64,000 nucleotides of DNA from Cryptomeria japonica (GCF_030272615.1 NC_081406.1:238378422-238442421); one strand, 5' to 3'; shown: positions 1 through 12,459, numbered from the stretch's first letter. Notes: generated by a model from the sequence alone, not told the origin. Numbers and translations: made by a program.

Positions 1-1
1 C

Positions 2-913
2 ATGAAATTCTCTAATATTATGAAGGATGAATTTGAAATGTCTATGATTGGTGAGAAGATATTTTTCTTAGGTTTGCAAATTACTCAGACTAACAAAGGA
101 ATTTTTATCTGTCAAACTAAGTATCTAATGAAATTGTTGAAGAATTTTGGTATGGATAATTCCAAATCGGTAAGTACTCCTATGGTGACAAGTGATAAAT
201 TATCTATCAAAGACACATCTGCACCGGTAAATTCAACAAGGTATAAGTCAATGATGGGTGGCTTGTTATATCTAGCTCAGACTAGACTGGATATTATGAA
301 TGCAGTAAGTATTATTTCAAGATATCAAAGTAATCCTAAAGAAAATCATGAATGTGTAGTAAAGAGGATATTTTGATATTTGCAAGGAACAACAGAATAT
401 GGCTTATGGTACTCTAGAGATGATAACTTCACTTTATGTGCATATACAGATTCAGATTGGGCAGGAGATACTAATGAGCGAAAGAGAACTTCTAGTGGAG
501 CTTTCTTTCTTGAAAATAAATTGGTTTCATGGATCAGAAAAAACTAGTCATGCATTTCTTTATCCACTGCAGAAGCTAAATATGTTGTAACAATAACTAA
601 TTGCACACAAGTCTTGTGGATGAAGCAAATGTTGAAAGATATCAAGGTAAATTGCAGTGAGTCAGTAGTTATGTATTGTGATAACTCTGCAGCTATTGCC
701 ATGTCTAAGAATCTGGTATTTCACTCTAAGGCTAAGAAAATATCAATAAAACATAACTTTCTAAAGGATAAGGTGAAAGAAAAGGAAGTCAAATTGGTTT
801 ATGTGAACACTAAAGAGCAGATTGCAGATATATTCACTAAACCACTATCTAAAGAATCATTTGAATATTTGAGAGATAGGTTAGGGGTATCTACCTCTCC
901 AATAGAAACTTAA
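2..913 (+). pseudogene. Ty1/copia pol 3' end (RT tail and RNase H), element Z
   Basis: This is the 3' part of a copia polyprotein, cut by the window edge: the end of reverse transcriptase, the connection (SKSVSTPMV, then a YKSMMGGLLYL-type segment) and RNase H (TDSDWAGD, then an LSTAEAKY motif, YCDNSAAI, HSKAKKISIKHNF), closing with KEQIADIFTKPL about 20 codons before the stop at 911-913. One reading frame runs through, broken by TGA at 374-376, where related elements have Arg of RYL, and TAG at 545-547, where Gln is usual. Both fit C-to-T changes. It would have copied and degraded element RNA. It is followed by its own 3' untranslated stretch, PPT and LTR. The RT catalytic YVDD box lies outside the window. 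Confidence 0.93.
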
Positions 914-1276
914 TTGATGGACCAGAGCATCAGTCTGGTATGCATCATCAACTTTATCCTTGCTCCATATTGATGTAGTGGTGCTACTACTCAAGGGGAG
1001 TAGTCAACTTTGAGATTCAAGGACATTGATATCTATGTCATATATTTGGCATTGATATCAAAGGGGGAGATTTATATGTGAAAAATAATGTCATAATATG
1101 TCATATGGGGAGAGATTCAGATCAATTTCAGATTAGACTGCACTCCTTAGGGGGAGTTGCTAGGATTTTTCAGTTTTTCATTGTTATATCTTCTATGAGA
1201 AATTTTTGGCATTTCTTGGCACTTAGATGTTTTCTTTTTCACATCTAGTGTTGCCATCAATGAAAAAGGGGGAGAT
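914..1276 (+). other. 3' untranslated region and polypurine tract of element Z
   Basis: Non-coding stretch between the pol stop and the LTR. The polypurine tract AAAAAGGGGGAGA lies at 1263-1275, directly before the LTR, and primes plus-strand DNA synthesis. A second purine run (AAGGGGGAGA, near 1060-1069) lies about 200 bp upstream and may be an older or spare tract. I see no gene here. Confidence 0.8.
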
Positions 1277-2509
1277 TGTTGGCAATATGAATGAATTGAT
1301 TATGTGTTGCATTGATGTTTTGTCATTGATGTCGACACTAGCTGTTATGATTTGTTATCGACAAACAAATTTTGGTTACCGGTAGAAGAACTAGTGTTAT
1401 CGGCAGAAGGGACTATCAGTTGGACACTACAGACATGTTTGGATCAATGGAATATGTTTGGTTTAATGTGTTACATTTTTCTAGAGTATGTTTTGGTCAG
1501 TTGGTATTGACTTGATGATTGGATGCTATCATACAATCTAGTAAGCCTATACCAATAAGGGTTTAGGACTTTACTGGCAGAACTTTTACTAAGAATCTTT
1601 GACAGGATGCATAAGTGGTGTTGTAGCTTCTAGATGGAATTCAGGATGCAGAAGGTGATCTTTGTTTGTGCCTCGACTGATTAGAGATATCGCTTTGGCT
1701 TGGTGAATTTATTTGGGTCTAGGTTATGGATTGGTATCATGTAACATGTTCTCTACACGTTACTAGGATGATTTATGAATTGGTTAATGTTGTTTTGGTC
1801 TAAAGAAGACATGATATATCATTGTTATATGGATATCTTTTAGGTGGCCGACCTAATTTGTTTAGGCCTTAGGGTTTGTATAAATTGATGTAAGATCTCA
1901 TTGTAGATTAACATGGTTATTGTAAAAGGTCATGGTCATAGAATAAAATGTGAGAATAATGTAAAGATCATATGCGAAGGAGATTTGGTCGATCCTAGGT
2001 GATCGAATTGGGTTTATCTAAGAGGTCAAAGGCCTCTGGTATTGAGCTTAACCGAGACTATAATTAGGCATGGTAGATGCTATCATTGGCTGTTCATTCT
2101 TCTGGATTGTTGTCAAATTATATTGAGGTGGTTATAACCTCTATGTAGTTAGTGAGACTCCTTTGTAATAAGAAGTAAGCTCTAGGTAGTGTGCCTTCCT
2201 ACATGTGCAAGCCCCTTATTGTATCACATGCTTTCTGTAGAAGTATTATCTGGCTGTGGGTAGGCTTCCCACCATGGTTTTTCCCTTTATCGGGTTTTCC
2301 ATATACAAATCATGGTGTTATGTGGTATGGTTGCATTGTGTTGATTCTCTATGTTATACTTAAGTTTTATTGCTCACCAGTATCTATTTCTTCTATTTCG
2401 GTATTCATTGCTTATGTGCTTTGGTTAAAGGTTATAAAGTGGTTTGATTAATATAATATGTTGATAGCTAATTCACCCCCCTCACAGTTGTCCACGGGTT
2501 AATCTAACA
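1277..2509 (+). mobile_element. 3' LTR of copia element Z
   Basis: Starts TGTTGGCAATATG directly after the PPT and ends CTAACA (2504-2509), with TG...CA termini and a short TGTT/AACA inverted repeat. It is 1,233 bp long. A TATA-like TATAAATT lies near 1878. The 3' end carries the 'attcacccccctcacagtt' block that recurs in other LTRs of this window (for example 11240). The 5' flank is missing, so a TSD cannot be tested. ORF-like stretches inside (such as 2191-2451) are chance. Confidence 0.88.
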
Positions 2510-2932
2510 GTTTCTGCATCCCATTGTATATTTCCCTAATATTATGCACCTTAGTGTTGTAAGTACTTTCAGGGGCAATGAGCTCCTTAGCCTTGAGCCT
2601 AAACATTGTAATCAACTATTCATATTGTGAGTTTGATTCTCACCAGGGTTTTTCCCTATTTAGGGATTTCATGTAAATCTAGTGTTGATGTGCTTGTTTT
2701 GGTTTGTGCTTTCATGTTTCATAATTATAGTAATAAGTTAATTATGGTTTGAAGTTTAATTGATAAAAAGTAAAGTATTTTGAGGTGTAGACTATGGTGT
2801 TGATGTTTTTTTATGGTTTGTGCTTTAATGTTGCATAAGTTAATTGTGGTTTAAAGTTTAATTGATCAGAAGTAAAGTATTTTGAGGTCTAGATTGATTC
2901 ACCCTCCTCTTAGTCCTGTGGTGCCTTCAACA
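2510..2932 (+). repeat. 3' part of an older LTR, with internal duplication
   Basis: Ends with the typical LTR tail (gattcaccctcctcttag, then CTTCAACA at 2925-2932) and carries the 'cagggtttttcccta' block seen near the R/U5 region of other LTRs here. No TG start is visible, because element Z ends at 2509 and abuts it. A segment of about 115 bp starting 'tggtttgtgctttcatgtt' near 2700 is repeated near 2815. I see no gene. Confidence 0.6.
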
Positions 2933-2946
2933 CTCTTTGATCTTTG

Positions 2947-3570
2947 TTAATAATGCTTCCCTACAAGATGGGATTGAACTTGAATTGAAGATGAGGGAAC
3001 AAACACAATTTCTATTAGATCACTCTTCAATATTTCTATTTGTGCCTTCAAATCCTTGTTTTTAGTCACAAGATGCATACATTCTTTATTTAGAGCTTCA
3101 GAATCTATTTGAAGCTTCTCTATAGTAGGTTTTTTGAATAAAGAAGTGTTGATTAATAGAGTTGCAAGTTCTAGGGAAAGGATATCTAAGAGTATATTTA
3201 CTAATGCACTACCCTTCAAATCTTCTTGATTCTGAATTAAATTTGACTTACTGGTATTAGGAGCCAAGGTCCACATCAAAAAGGTTTCATATTGAGGACA
3301 AAATTGAAGCCAAAAAAATCCTTTTATACTTGGATTTTTGAAGAATATACTTGCTCCTCCTATTTCATCTGTGCAAAATTTGCTAGTAGTAGAAAGATCC
3401 CAATGTGGTAGAAAAAGAACTCCACTCTCATTTACCAATTTTTCCCCCTCTTCTAGTGTGATTTTGTCGACCTTGAGATTTAATTTGATCAATATTTTTC
3501 CTCCAATCATTTCCCACTCTAAGGGTGGTGCTTTATTTCTTTCTTCTACAACCTATCTTTGATATTCATC
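2947..3570 (-). pseudogene. Unidentified retroelement-type ORF, C-terminal piece (coiled coil)
   Basis: On the minus strand, 187 codons are open from an ATG at 3510 and the frame extends upstream to 3570 through one TAG. The product has a globular, aromatic-rich N part (LPHWDLSTTSKFCTDEIGG, KGFFWLQFCPQYETFLMWTL) and a C part that looks like a coiled coil (ALNKECMHLVTKNKDLKAQIEILKSDLIE). I do not recognise the family. The frame can be followed across the insertion at 3571-6637 into 6638-8076 (TSD TCATC), so both pieces belong to one older gene. The layout (globular part, low-complexity part, coiled coil) recalls the second ORF of element E at 20535-23870, but I cannot show homology by eye. It could also be an env-like or accessory retroelement ORF. 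Confidence 0.5.
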
Positions 3571-6500
3571 ATTTTTTGAGAAATGACAAATTCACTGAAC
3601 ACTTGTGTTTGCACAAAAAAAGTTGTAGCGGATATGGAGCAATATGTTGTCATTGATGTCAACCCATGATATATCTATTTAATACACTTGTATGACTAGG
3701 GAGAGTGATACAGATAACATATGAAATTACTAAGTGAAAGAATAATGCAATTATGATATATGCATGCTATCATTATGGTGCAAATTGCCTTGCAGTGGTG
3801 TGGTAGACAAGTAATAAGTATTTACTACACATAACTGCACCTTATTTTCTAAAGTTCATATCCATACTGTGTACCAATGTATCTTTGATAAGTCAACACA
3901 TTGATGAGTTCCATGTTAAAAATAGTCAATTGTGATGTCCAAGTCAGATGCATTAGCATGTACATATCCTTGATGTGATTTGCAGTGATCCATTGTTAGT
4001 TTTATGTATCTCACATAATGGAAAAGTGTAGAAGTGTTATATAAGGAAATAATAGTTTATATTCTAAGGCAAAGACACAATAATTTGGTCCACATTCATT
4101 TGAATAGAAAGATATTTCCTTACAATTCAAAAGTCAAGTCTAGAGGGCTAAAAATATGTTATATTTAAGTTTCAAGTCACAATGTCTTCCATAGAGAAAG
4201 TTAGAAATAGTGTGTACCACACCTTGCTAAGCTAGAGTAAGGGGTCTTAAAGGAAAGGCTAGAATACTTTTCATTCCAACATATTGATCTACATGGTCAC
4301 AAAATTTTTAGGACATTCTCTTGGATGTTTAAGGTATGTTGTATTCAAGTGCCAAATGATTTGGTCAGCTGCAAGTTCAGTTTTCATAATGTCAAAGTGC
4401 TATAGTTGAATTAGTATTCTTTTTCTTCTCCTATACAAGTGGTTAAGTGATTGTGTAGTAAAAGGGTGTGTTTTTAAGCTCTATTTGTTAGGCCCAATAT
4501 GGAAAGCTAATGTACTGAGAGGGGAGGGGTGAATCAGTACTTCAAAACTTTTCTTCAACAATAACTTTACTGTTATGCATAAACCGAATAGTGCAGTAAC
4601 ATAATATAAAGCTAAAACAAATAGATAACAATCATACATGATTCACTCCATAACTCATATATTTTGGTTACGCAGAAACTCTTGGTTAGAGAGAAAAACT
4701 ACGGTGGGGATGGCACCCACAACTTCACTACTACAATAATAAAGGTTGCTCGGTTAGAGCTACATGTTTAGCTATTTTTGATAGCTTACCCTGTTAGGAG
4801 TATCAAGATCTATTAGATCTACCTTGCTAAAGGATTTTACAACACTTATTCTAAATGTTGCACCTGGTTAGAGGATTTACAATTTATAGACTTTGTTAGA
4901 GTCTTTTACCCTGTTAAAGGTTTCTCTTACAACTTCAAAATATTACAATAAATCATTACAAATATCTACAACTTTACATCTGGAATGTTATAGCAGATTC
5001 TATGTGCTCAAAATAATATTACCTTGCTTATAGCATACCTTGGTAATCCATATATTAACTCGGTAAACCCTTCTGTTTACTCTGTTCCTTGACTATTCTC
5101 TGAAATCCTTCTCAGTGACCTCTCAGTTTCTGTAATAGTCATAACACTTCATGCTTTCTTATGTATCACACATGTCTTACTTCATACACCTCTATGTCTC
5201 TCACTCTATCTCCACATTTATATATCTGATCTCAATCCATGCTGTATAAATAGATCTCTTATGTCGGTGATCTGATTCATTGCTTTGATCTTACAAACAT
5301 GATTCATCAAATGAAAAACCATGCAAAATATTTCATTGGTTAGATGACCTCAAAATCATACACAGTCTTTAAGTGCAATTTCCAATGTGATAATGGTTAC
5401 TTGTTCCTCGATCTTTGTAACACGTTTCCCATATATGTCCAGGTTCAGTGAATCTGGTAACACATTTCACTCAGTGTGTGTTCACTCGGTATATCATTCT
5501 TGCTGGTCGATAGACATAGAGTATTACTCGATAGAGTGTTCGGTGTATACTATGCTCTGAGACTACTTGCTTCTATAATCGACTGCACTGTGCTTACCTA
5601 CTGAATGATTTGGTAGAAATAACTGACTAGAATATATAGAATAACTTTGAACATAAGACTAATGGCAATCTTAGTAAGTAGTAACACTATTAACCTATGT
5701 GGACTCTCCACATATGTCATATGTACTCAAGGTTTGAAGTTCATGAAGTTTCTCTATATTTCTAGTATCAAAAGTAGCTTAGTGTTGATCAACTTGTGTG
5801 ACTAATGGTTGACTGGCTGATAGGACATAGTCTTCATAATTTCACCATGTTTCCTTGTGTTTACACCACTTTGAGAGGATGTATTTACATTTTTTGGGAT
5901 CTAGATGAATCTTGTTATAAACTGCAAAGTATTATCTCTGTTGACATATGTTTTTGGTGTCCAATTGGTAGTACACTACATGTTTCATTTATAGTTTCCT
6001 AATTGATGTTTTGAATATTACAGAGGATATATCATATATCTGATAGGTGGAATCAATATGTTTCTTGACCACATGTTATCTTGAAGCTGAACTAGTTGAT
6101 GTTTTAAAGATTGTAGGGAATGTATATATATGGAAGATCAAGATTTTTGAAAGTAAGTGTGTGTGTTGATAATGAGTAGTTGCAAATGCTGAAGGTAGTG
6201 AGTCAGAAGAAGTCAATGATGTAAAGAAAAAATATTTTTTGACTAACCTATGGACTAAATCCATCAATATCAGTCATTCCTTTCATACCAAATATTATAT
6301 TTTAGGAATTTGTTGCTTCCTTGAATTGTTACTCTAAAAAAAAGTTGCAATTCAAAGAGTTATTGCTTTCTTGGGTTGTATCTCTAGAATAAAGAGGTAC
6401 TTATATTTATATCATTCTAAGGTTATATTTGGATAGTATATCCAAGTAGGTTTCTCACTCTAGTTTTTCCCTTGTTGGGATTTCTATATAAATATGGTTT

Positions 6501-6637
6501 TATGGTTGTTTTCTTTTGCATCTCTCTTCTTGCAATTAGATAATTACATTTGATGAATTGTTCTTGATCATATTAGAGAAAATTTTTAAGCACTGATTCA
6601 CCCCCCTCTTAATATTCTTATGTGTTCAATACTAACA
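3571..6637 (+). mobile_element. Solo-LTR-like insertion with TSD TCATC, hosting another solo LTR
   Basis: Flanked by TCATC at 3566-3570 and 6638-6642. The right end is a clear + strand LTR end (gattcacccccctcttaata, then ACTAACA at 6631-6637). Near the left is the U3 motif TGTCATTGATGTCAAC (about 3648-3663), and TATATAAGG lies near 4038. The left terminus reads ATTTTTTGAG rather than TG, so the exact start may be damaged. Without the nested LTR and its TSD it would be about 1.86 kb. No internal coding region is present. Confidence 0.62.
4486..5686 (-). mobile_element. Nested solo LTR (1,201 bp, TSD CTATT)
   Basis: Flanked by perfect 5-bp duplications CTATT at 4481-4485 and 5687-5691. The + strand reads TGTTAGGCCC at the left end and AGTAACA at the right. 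The block 'ctgagaggggaggggtgaatcag' near the left end is the reverse complement of the usual LTR tail, so the LTR is on the minus strand. There is no internal coding region, hence a solo LTR left by LTR-LTR recombination. Confidence 0.85.
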
Positions 6638-8076
6638 TCATCAATAAATTGATTACACACCAATTATCTTATGTCATTTGTGTGATACTCTACTATCTTC
6701 AATCTTTCTAGTCTCTTGATCTGAGGCATCACATGAATTATCATTGTTGATGTAGACAGTGGAGAAGATGGAGGAGAAGGTAGATGAGAAATAGGAAGAA
6801 AAGATGGAGCTTGTTTAACTTCAAGCTCAACAACAACTTGAATATCCTCCTCATCATAAATAATTCCAATACTCTTTTTCTTATCTTGATCCAAGTCAGC
6901 ATTTTCTTCCTTGAATTCAACAAAAATGTGTTTCTTATCTTTACTAATTGTATTCTTTGGAATCAAGGAGTCAACACACTCTTCTTATCTTTGAATCCTT
7001 TAATGAATGGATTCTTCTCTTCAACAAAGAATCTAGGAAATTATGGATCGTCGACTCTTCTCATTTCCTCAACTCTCATGGTTATATTCCATCAACTTCT
7101 TTGATCATATAGTTCCTTTATAGTGGCACTATTCTTGATGACACCTTCTTAAAACAACATAACATGGTTCGTTGGAGGCCTCTCTTTCAAAATCTTGATG
7201 TACGATATGAAAGCCTTTGGATCAATATTTTTGGGACACATACCTCATAATATATGACTAAAAGATTGAATAGATCCTTTCAATATTGTCCTTATTTGTA
7301 GTAGTGAAATCTGCAAGCTTTATTGAAGTAGGGAATAACAAACCATTCCCGTGGCCTCTCAAATGTATCTTTTTTGTTTCATTAAATTGCCAAATTACTT
7401 GTAGAAAGGAAATTCTTCTAAGTCCACATCTCATAAGGACATGAGGTTGAAAATGACACCCATATACTTTGATTATAGTAGTGTTGGTATAAATATACTA
7501 ATCTACCAACTATGTGAAATCCCAAGATCAAGATTTCTATTAGCATGTCTAAGGAAGTCCAATACTTCCTTGGTGATTCTCACTTCTGGCTCACCAAAAA
7601 AAATTAGAATCTTCTAAAAACAAGCTTTTGGAAAGTGACAAAACTTTTATTTTTATAATTTATGTCCCATACATATGCCAACACTAAATTGGGAGCATTC
7701 CACCATTGCCATCCATATGTCTAACTTATAACTTATCATTCCACAATCCTCTTCCTAAATATACAAACATATGATAAATTACTGAATACCATTTGAACTC
7801 AAAATTATTAGGATGTGCCTTTTCTAATATCATTTTCTCATGTATCCTCTCAGTAAGAAATGTTGCAAAGTCAACTGAGTGCCAACCCTAGGGTTCTGTA
7901 TATTAGTAGCCATATAGATGAAGAGAACTAGAATTTTGGCCTAAGCATCATGGCCCAAAATTTGGTACAATTTGTAATACATTTTCACAAATTAATTCTC
8001 AAATGTATCAAATCTAAAGAGATTATTTTTAAAATTGAGAGATTTGAAGTTTAGTTCTTCTAGGGCCCTTGATTCT
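6638..8076 (-). pseudogene. Unidentified retroelement-type ORF, N-terminal and central piece
   Basis: Minus-strand coding remnant. The best open part is 6664-6966, with an acidic stretch (EFKEENADLDQDKKKS, IIYDEEDIQVVVELE) followed by a Pro/Ser run (LPSPPSSPLSTST). Upstream to about 8076 the same strand reads protein-like peptides such as GEPEVRITKEVLDFLRH and DPKAFISYIKILKERPP, with many stops. Family not recognised. It continues into 2947-3570 beyond the TCATC-flanked insertion. It begins where the LTR at 8077 starts, so the true N terminus may be lost. Confidence 0.42.
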
Positions 8077-9657
8077 TGTTGGTAAATAAATTTGTCACTA
8101 TGATTTTTTAAAAAAAATTGGCCTTGTTTTCCCAAAGAGTAGTGACAACGAATCCAACAGTTGAAGAGTATTCTATAAAACTACAATCTTCTTTGTGTTT
8201 GAGAGGGAAGATCACTTGTATGATATGGTTTCTTAGGAATTTTGTGTACTTTTAACGTAAAAGTACATAAATGAGAAATTATAAACTAAAAGAGAAGGGA
8301 TAACATAAACCCTACAAGAAGACATGAATACCAAATTGGACTTCATAATTGAAAAAAAATACAAGGGGGTTTATCAACAATAATGTTTATCTATGAGATT
8401 ATCATGAAAGAAGAATAATTAATCTCAACATATAAAGAGATATGTGGCTTCAACACATTCAAACTATGATAGAAAAACCTTCTTGTGTATCATTATATTA
8501 GTTGCACAAATTAGCAAATATTTTACACACATGCATTAAAAGATCACCAATTTAAGATATAAGAAGTTGAGAATGATAACACAAGAATACATTTAGAATG
8601 CATGAACCAAAATGCAATCCTCATTATCTTTTGAAATTATACAAGTCCAAAATCCCTTTTATACATAGTGTGAACATAAAAGTTCAAAATCTCTCTAAAA
8701 GTTTCTCCAAAGTTTTCCCTCTGTAAGAGTCCTCTTTTACAATATGTATGAACCTATATTTATAGGTCTCCTTTGATAACTACCCTGTGACCACTTGAGT
8801 AACTACCTTGATAAGTAACTTTGAGAAATAACTTTACTTTCAGTTAGGATTTATTTAAATTTCTTGGAAAGCAAGTCCAATTCCTAAATTTAGTTACAAT
8901 AAGTGATTTGAGTCACTTTTATAAAAAAAAGATTTAAATTTACAACTTTTGCAAGAAAAAATAGTCATAAATCCCTTTTATACTTAGTGCGAACATAAAA
9001 GTTCAAAATCTCTCTAAAAGTTTCTCCAAACTTTTCCCTCTGTAAGAGTCCTCTTTTACAATATGTATGAACCTATATCTATAGGCCTCCTTTGATAACT
9101 ACGTTGTGACCACTTGAGTAACTACCTTGATAAGTAACTTTGAGAACTAACTTTACTTTCAATTAGGATTTATTTAACTTTCTTGGAAAGAAAGTCCAAT
9201 TCCTAAATTTAGTTACAATAAGTGATTTGAGTCACTTTTATAAAAAAAAAAAGATTTAAATTTATAACTTTTACATGAAAAAATAGTCATAAATCCCTTT
9301 TATACATAGTGTGAACATAAAAGTTCAAAATCTCTCTAAAAGTTTCTCCAAAGTTTTCCCTCTGTAAGAGTCCTCTTTTACAATATGTATGAACCTGTAT
9401 TTATAGGCCTCCTTTGATAACTACCTTGTGACCACTTGAGTAACTACCTTGATAAGTAACTTTGAGACCTCACTTTACTTTCAATTAGGATTTATTTAAC
9501 TTTCTTGGAAAACAAGTCCAATTCCTAAATTTAGTTGCAATAAGTGATTTGACTCGCTTTTATTAAAAAAAGATTTAAATTTACAACTTTTGTAAGAAAA
9601 AATATTAATAAATTTAGTTTAGGTGAGCACTATGTGTTCATAGTAGGGCAACAACAA
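8077..9657 (+). mobile_element. LTR with triplicated core (same family as element F end)
   Basis: Starts TGTTGGTAAATAAATTTGTC and shares its first ~250 bp, including 'gtgtacttttaacgtaaaagt', with the end of element F read on the minus strand from 18473. The right end is uncertain: candidate CA ends lie at 9650-9656 (gggcaacaaca). No matching TSD was found (left flank ATTCT). It abuts the copia A LTR. Whether it is a solo LTR or a truncated element is unresolved. Confidence 0.6.
8650..9610 (+). repeat. Three tandem ~320-bp copies of an LTR promoter segment
   Basis: Copies start at 8650, 8969 and 9291, each with 'aaatcccttttata'. Each contains 'ttttccctctgtaagagtcc', a TATA-like 'tatttataggtctcc' type block, 'ccttgataagtaactttgag' and 'acaataagtgatttgactc' type blocks. 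Spacing is 319 and 322 bp. The related LTR at 17600-18473 (minus) has a single copy of this segment. Confidence 0.9.
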
Positions 9658-12043
9658 TGTAGGAAAACTGAGAGGTGGGGGGGGGGAATGAATCAGTTTT
9701 CACCAAACTCAACCAAATTAACCTTAACTTTAAATATGGTTAAGAACAACAATAATGAAAATAATTGCCACATAAACAACATATATAACAAATAGATTTT
9801 TGACGTGGAAAACCTAGTTAAGGAAAAAAGCATGGTGGGAACCTACCCACAATGAGATGATACGCTGCAGTAGTATGTGTAAATGGGGAATCCACATACA
9901 TTTAGACATATTGCCTAGAGGTCACTACTCAATTACAAGAAGGGCTACAACTCTAAGGAAGGATCACTACCTTACAAAGATCAGACAACAATCTAGATCA
10001 CATGAACTGAAAGAATAACATCTCTAAATGTCTAATTATAGTTCTGGTTAAGAACACTGTCTGAAAAACAACTCTGCTATGCTCTTCTCCATACTTTCGA
10101 ATGATTGATTCTCTTGTTCGCACATACAATACTCTCATACAGTTTCACAGACACACACAAACACACTACTTACATGATTAAAACACTTATTTATACAGAT
10201 CATCAACCTTTGTTGGTATTTTGGTATGGTTTTTTCATTGATGTCAACACCTACTAAAACACTAGCACTTTGGAGATCTAGTAGCATTCACCAGCAAGCA
10301 AGTAACTATTGTACAGTTACTGATATATGGTTCACCGATAGGATATAATGATCATCGACACTTGGAATGATATGGAGGACACCTGGTAATGTCGAAGACA
10401 TCGTGTGGACACTTTGTTTTGAAGAATTAATCATTGGTATATTCATATTTGCATATTTTCTTTTACTGACAAATAGGTCCAGGGTTACCTAGGGTTACAC
10501 CGACAGGTTTATCTTTTCCAGATCAGCATGGCATGCTATGGAGATGATTAATTATTGTTGTAAATGCTTTAAGCCGACATGTTTAATCGGTTATTGCATC
10601 GGATATTATATTGTTTGTAAAATGTTTTATTGTAATATCTTGTAGAGCCAACCTACTAAAATTGGTCTTAGGTTATAGTATGAATGTAAGATCTTATTTG
10701 TAAGATCGAATGTGAAATGCAGAAAATAATTGTGAGAAGGTATATGTGAGATTAAGCAGAGCTATACATGAAGACATCATTTGAAGGTGAAGCTATGTTT
10801 TTGTGGAAGCATATTAGCATTACACCGATACCGAATCCAGCATATGAAGATGCTATTTTGTGTAGTACATTCTTATTAGATTTAACCATCCAACTGTAGT
10901 CAGTGTGACTCCCTTTTGTGATTGAGCAATGAGCTCTAGGCTATTGGCCTTTCTGCATGTGCAGACCCCATTTATGTACACTTACTATCTGCAGTAGTAT
11001 CATCTGATTGTGGGTAAGGTTTCCCACCGTGGTTTTTCCCCTTACAGGGTTTCCACGTACAAATATTGGTGTTATGTGTTGTGGATGACTTTGTGTTTAT
11101 GTTTCATGCATTAATCTTTATCGGTATTGCAATTAACTATTAACACTGTCTACCGGCATACTTAACTGGTTTACTGGTATTAGGCATTAAGTTGGGTAAG
11201 TTGTTTTTGGTTTGAATTTATTTGACAACTGATTCACCCCCCCCTCTCAGTTGTCTCCGAGACCTAACAACCCTAACCTTAAGGTCAGCTCAATGCATAA
11301 GACCTAATTACAAAATTACATCAAACGATGCATAAATCCATAATCGAACCAATACAATGTTGACAAGGACATAGCATGGACCCAAATCAAATCCTTGAAC
11401 ATGCTACACCATCAAATTTTTCCAAGATCATCCACAACATGGTACACCACCAAACATATTGTATAACACAAAGAATGCCACTAGCCCAATAAAATATTCA
11501 ATAACGTGCACCACGATCAAAATAGACCACCAAAATGCATAGAACATGATAAGATAACATAAAAAAGAAACATGAATTCCACTGCAATCACCACAACAAC
11601 TCCGATAACAAGATTCATCATTACTACATCATTAGAGCTCAAGACTACCAACTAACAAACAAAAAGATACGCTTGCAAAGTCCCAAATCATGAATCATCC
11701 AATCAGAGGACACACATGAATATCTTAAACACTCTCCAAAATCCACAACTCAAGATATAATCATTCTGGAGCAACTTGGATCAAATACCACAACTCTGCA
11801 ACATAGAACACTAAAAAACTAGTCCACATACCAGACCTCATAACTTGATTAGATCACTACGTAACATCATGAAACTCATATTGAATCAAATAGAGATAAG
11901 TATCTCAAAACCCATTAAATCACATTAGCACATCTACAACAGATCACCTGAAACAACTCTCTACAATAAACCAATTCTTTGTAACACAAGAATATGTTGA
12001 CATCAATGAAAACAACACATTCCAACAACTCTAATATCCAACA
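9658..12043 (-). mobile_element. 3' LTR of copia A, split by a solo LTR
   Basis: On the minus strand it starts TGTTGGATATTAG next to the PPT and ends near TTTTCCTACA at 9658. The conserved 'ctgagaggtgggggg' tail block is near 9670 on the + strand. Its body matches the copia B 5' LTR (shared 'gtggaaaac', 'catggtgggaacc' and 'catagcatggacc' blocks). Net length without the insertion at 10211-11269 is about 1.33 kb. Confidence 0.8.
10211..11269 (+). mobile_element. Solo LTR inside the copia A LTR
   Basis: Starts TGTTGGTATTTTGG and ends CGAGACCTAACA, 1,059 bp. Flanks are ACCTT (10206-10210) and ACCCT (11270-11274), a 4/5 match that fits an aged TSD. It carries the U3 motif TCATTGATGTCAAC near 10236 and the LTR tail 'gattcacccccccctctcagtt'. 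Same group as the LTR of element Z. Confidence 0.8.
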
Positions 12044-12459
12044 ATCTCCCCCTTTGGCATTGATGACAGCATATGAATGTGAAAAGAAATCAATGAAAAG
12101 GAAGAAATCTACAAACAATCAATGAAAATAAAGAAATCGATAACCAACAATCTCCCTCTAACATCATAAGGATCAACTCTCTCTTAGACAAATAACTCAA
12201 AATACTTCAAAGTTTTTCACATGCTCTTCACCCCCTTTGACAACAATTCCAAAGAAGACACAAATCATTATTTTCTCATGCATCTCTCCCTCTAAGGACA
12301 ATCTCTCCCCCTTGGGATAAACTCACACACTCGAACAACTGAAACATACACTAACAACTCCCCTGGAGAAGCAACACCAAATTATCAATCCAAATAACAG
12401 AGTAAGACAATGAAGTCCACCGGATCAATGCAACTCAATGCATCTAGTTCTCAGTAGGA
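12044..12459 (-). other. PPT and 3' untranslated region of copia A
   Basis: The + strand reads ATCTCCCCCTTTGG, which on the minus strand is a CCAAAGGGGGAGAT polypurine tract directly before the LTR start. The rest is non-coding, with further short purine tracts (for example near 12150 and 12300). Confidence 0.75.

Noticed and set aside
8650-9610. Possible CRISPR-like or satellite array
   Set aside because: Units are ~320 bp and have a single-copy homologue in another LTR. This is an LTR-internal tandem duplication.
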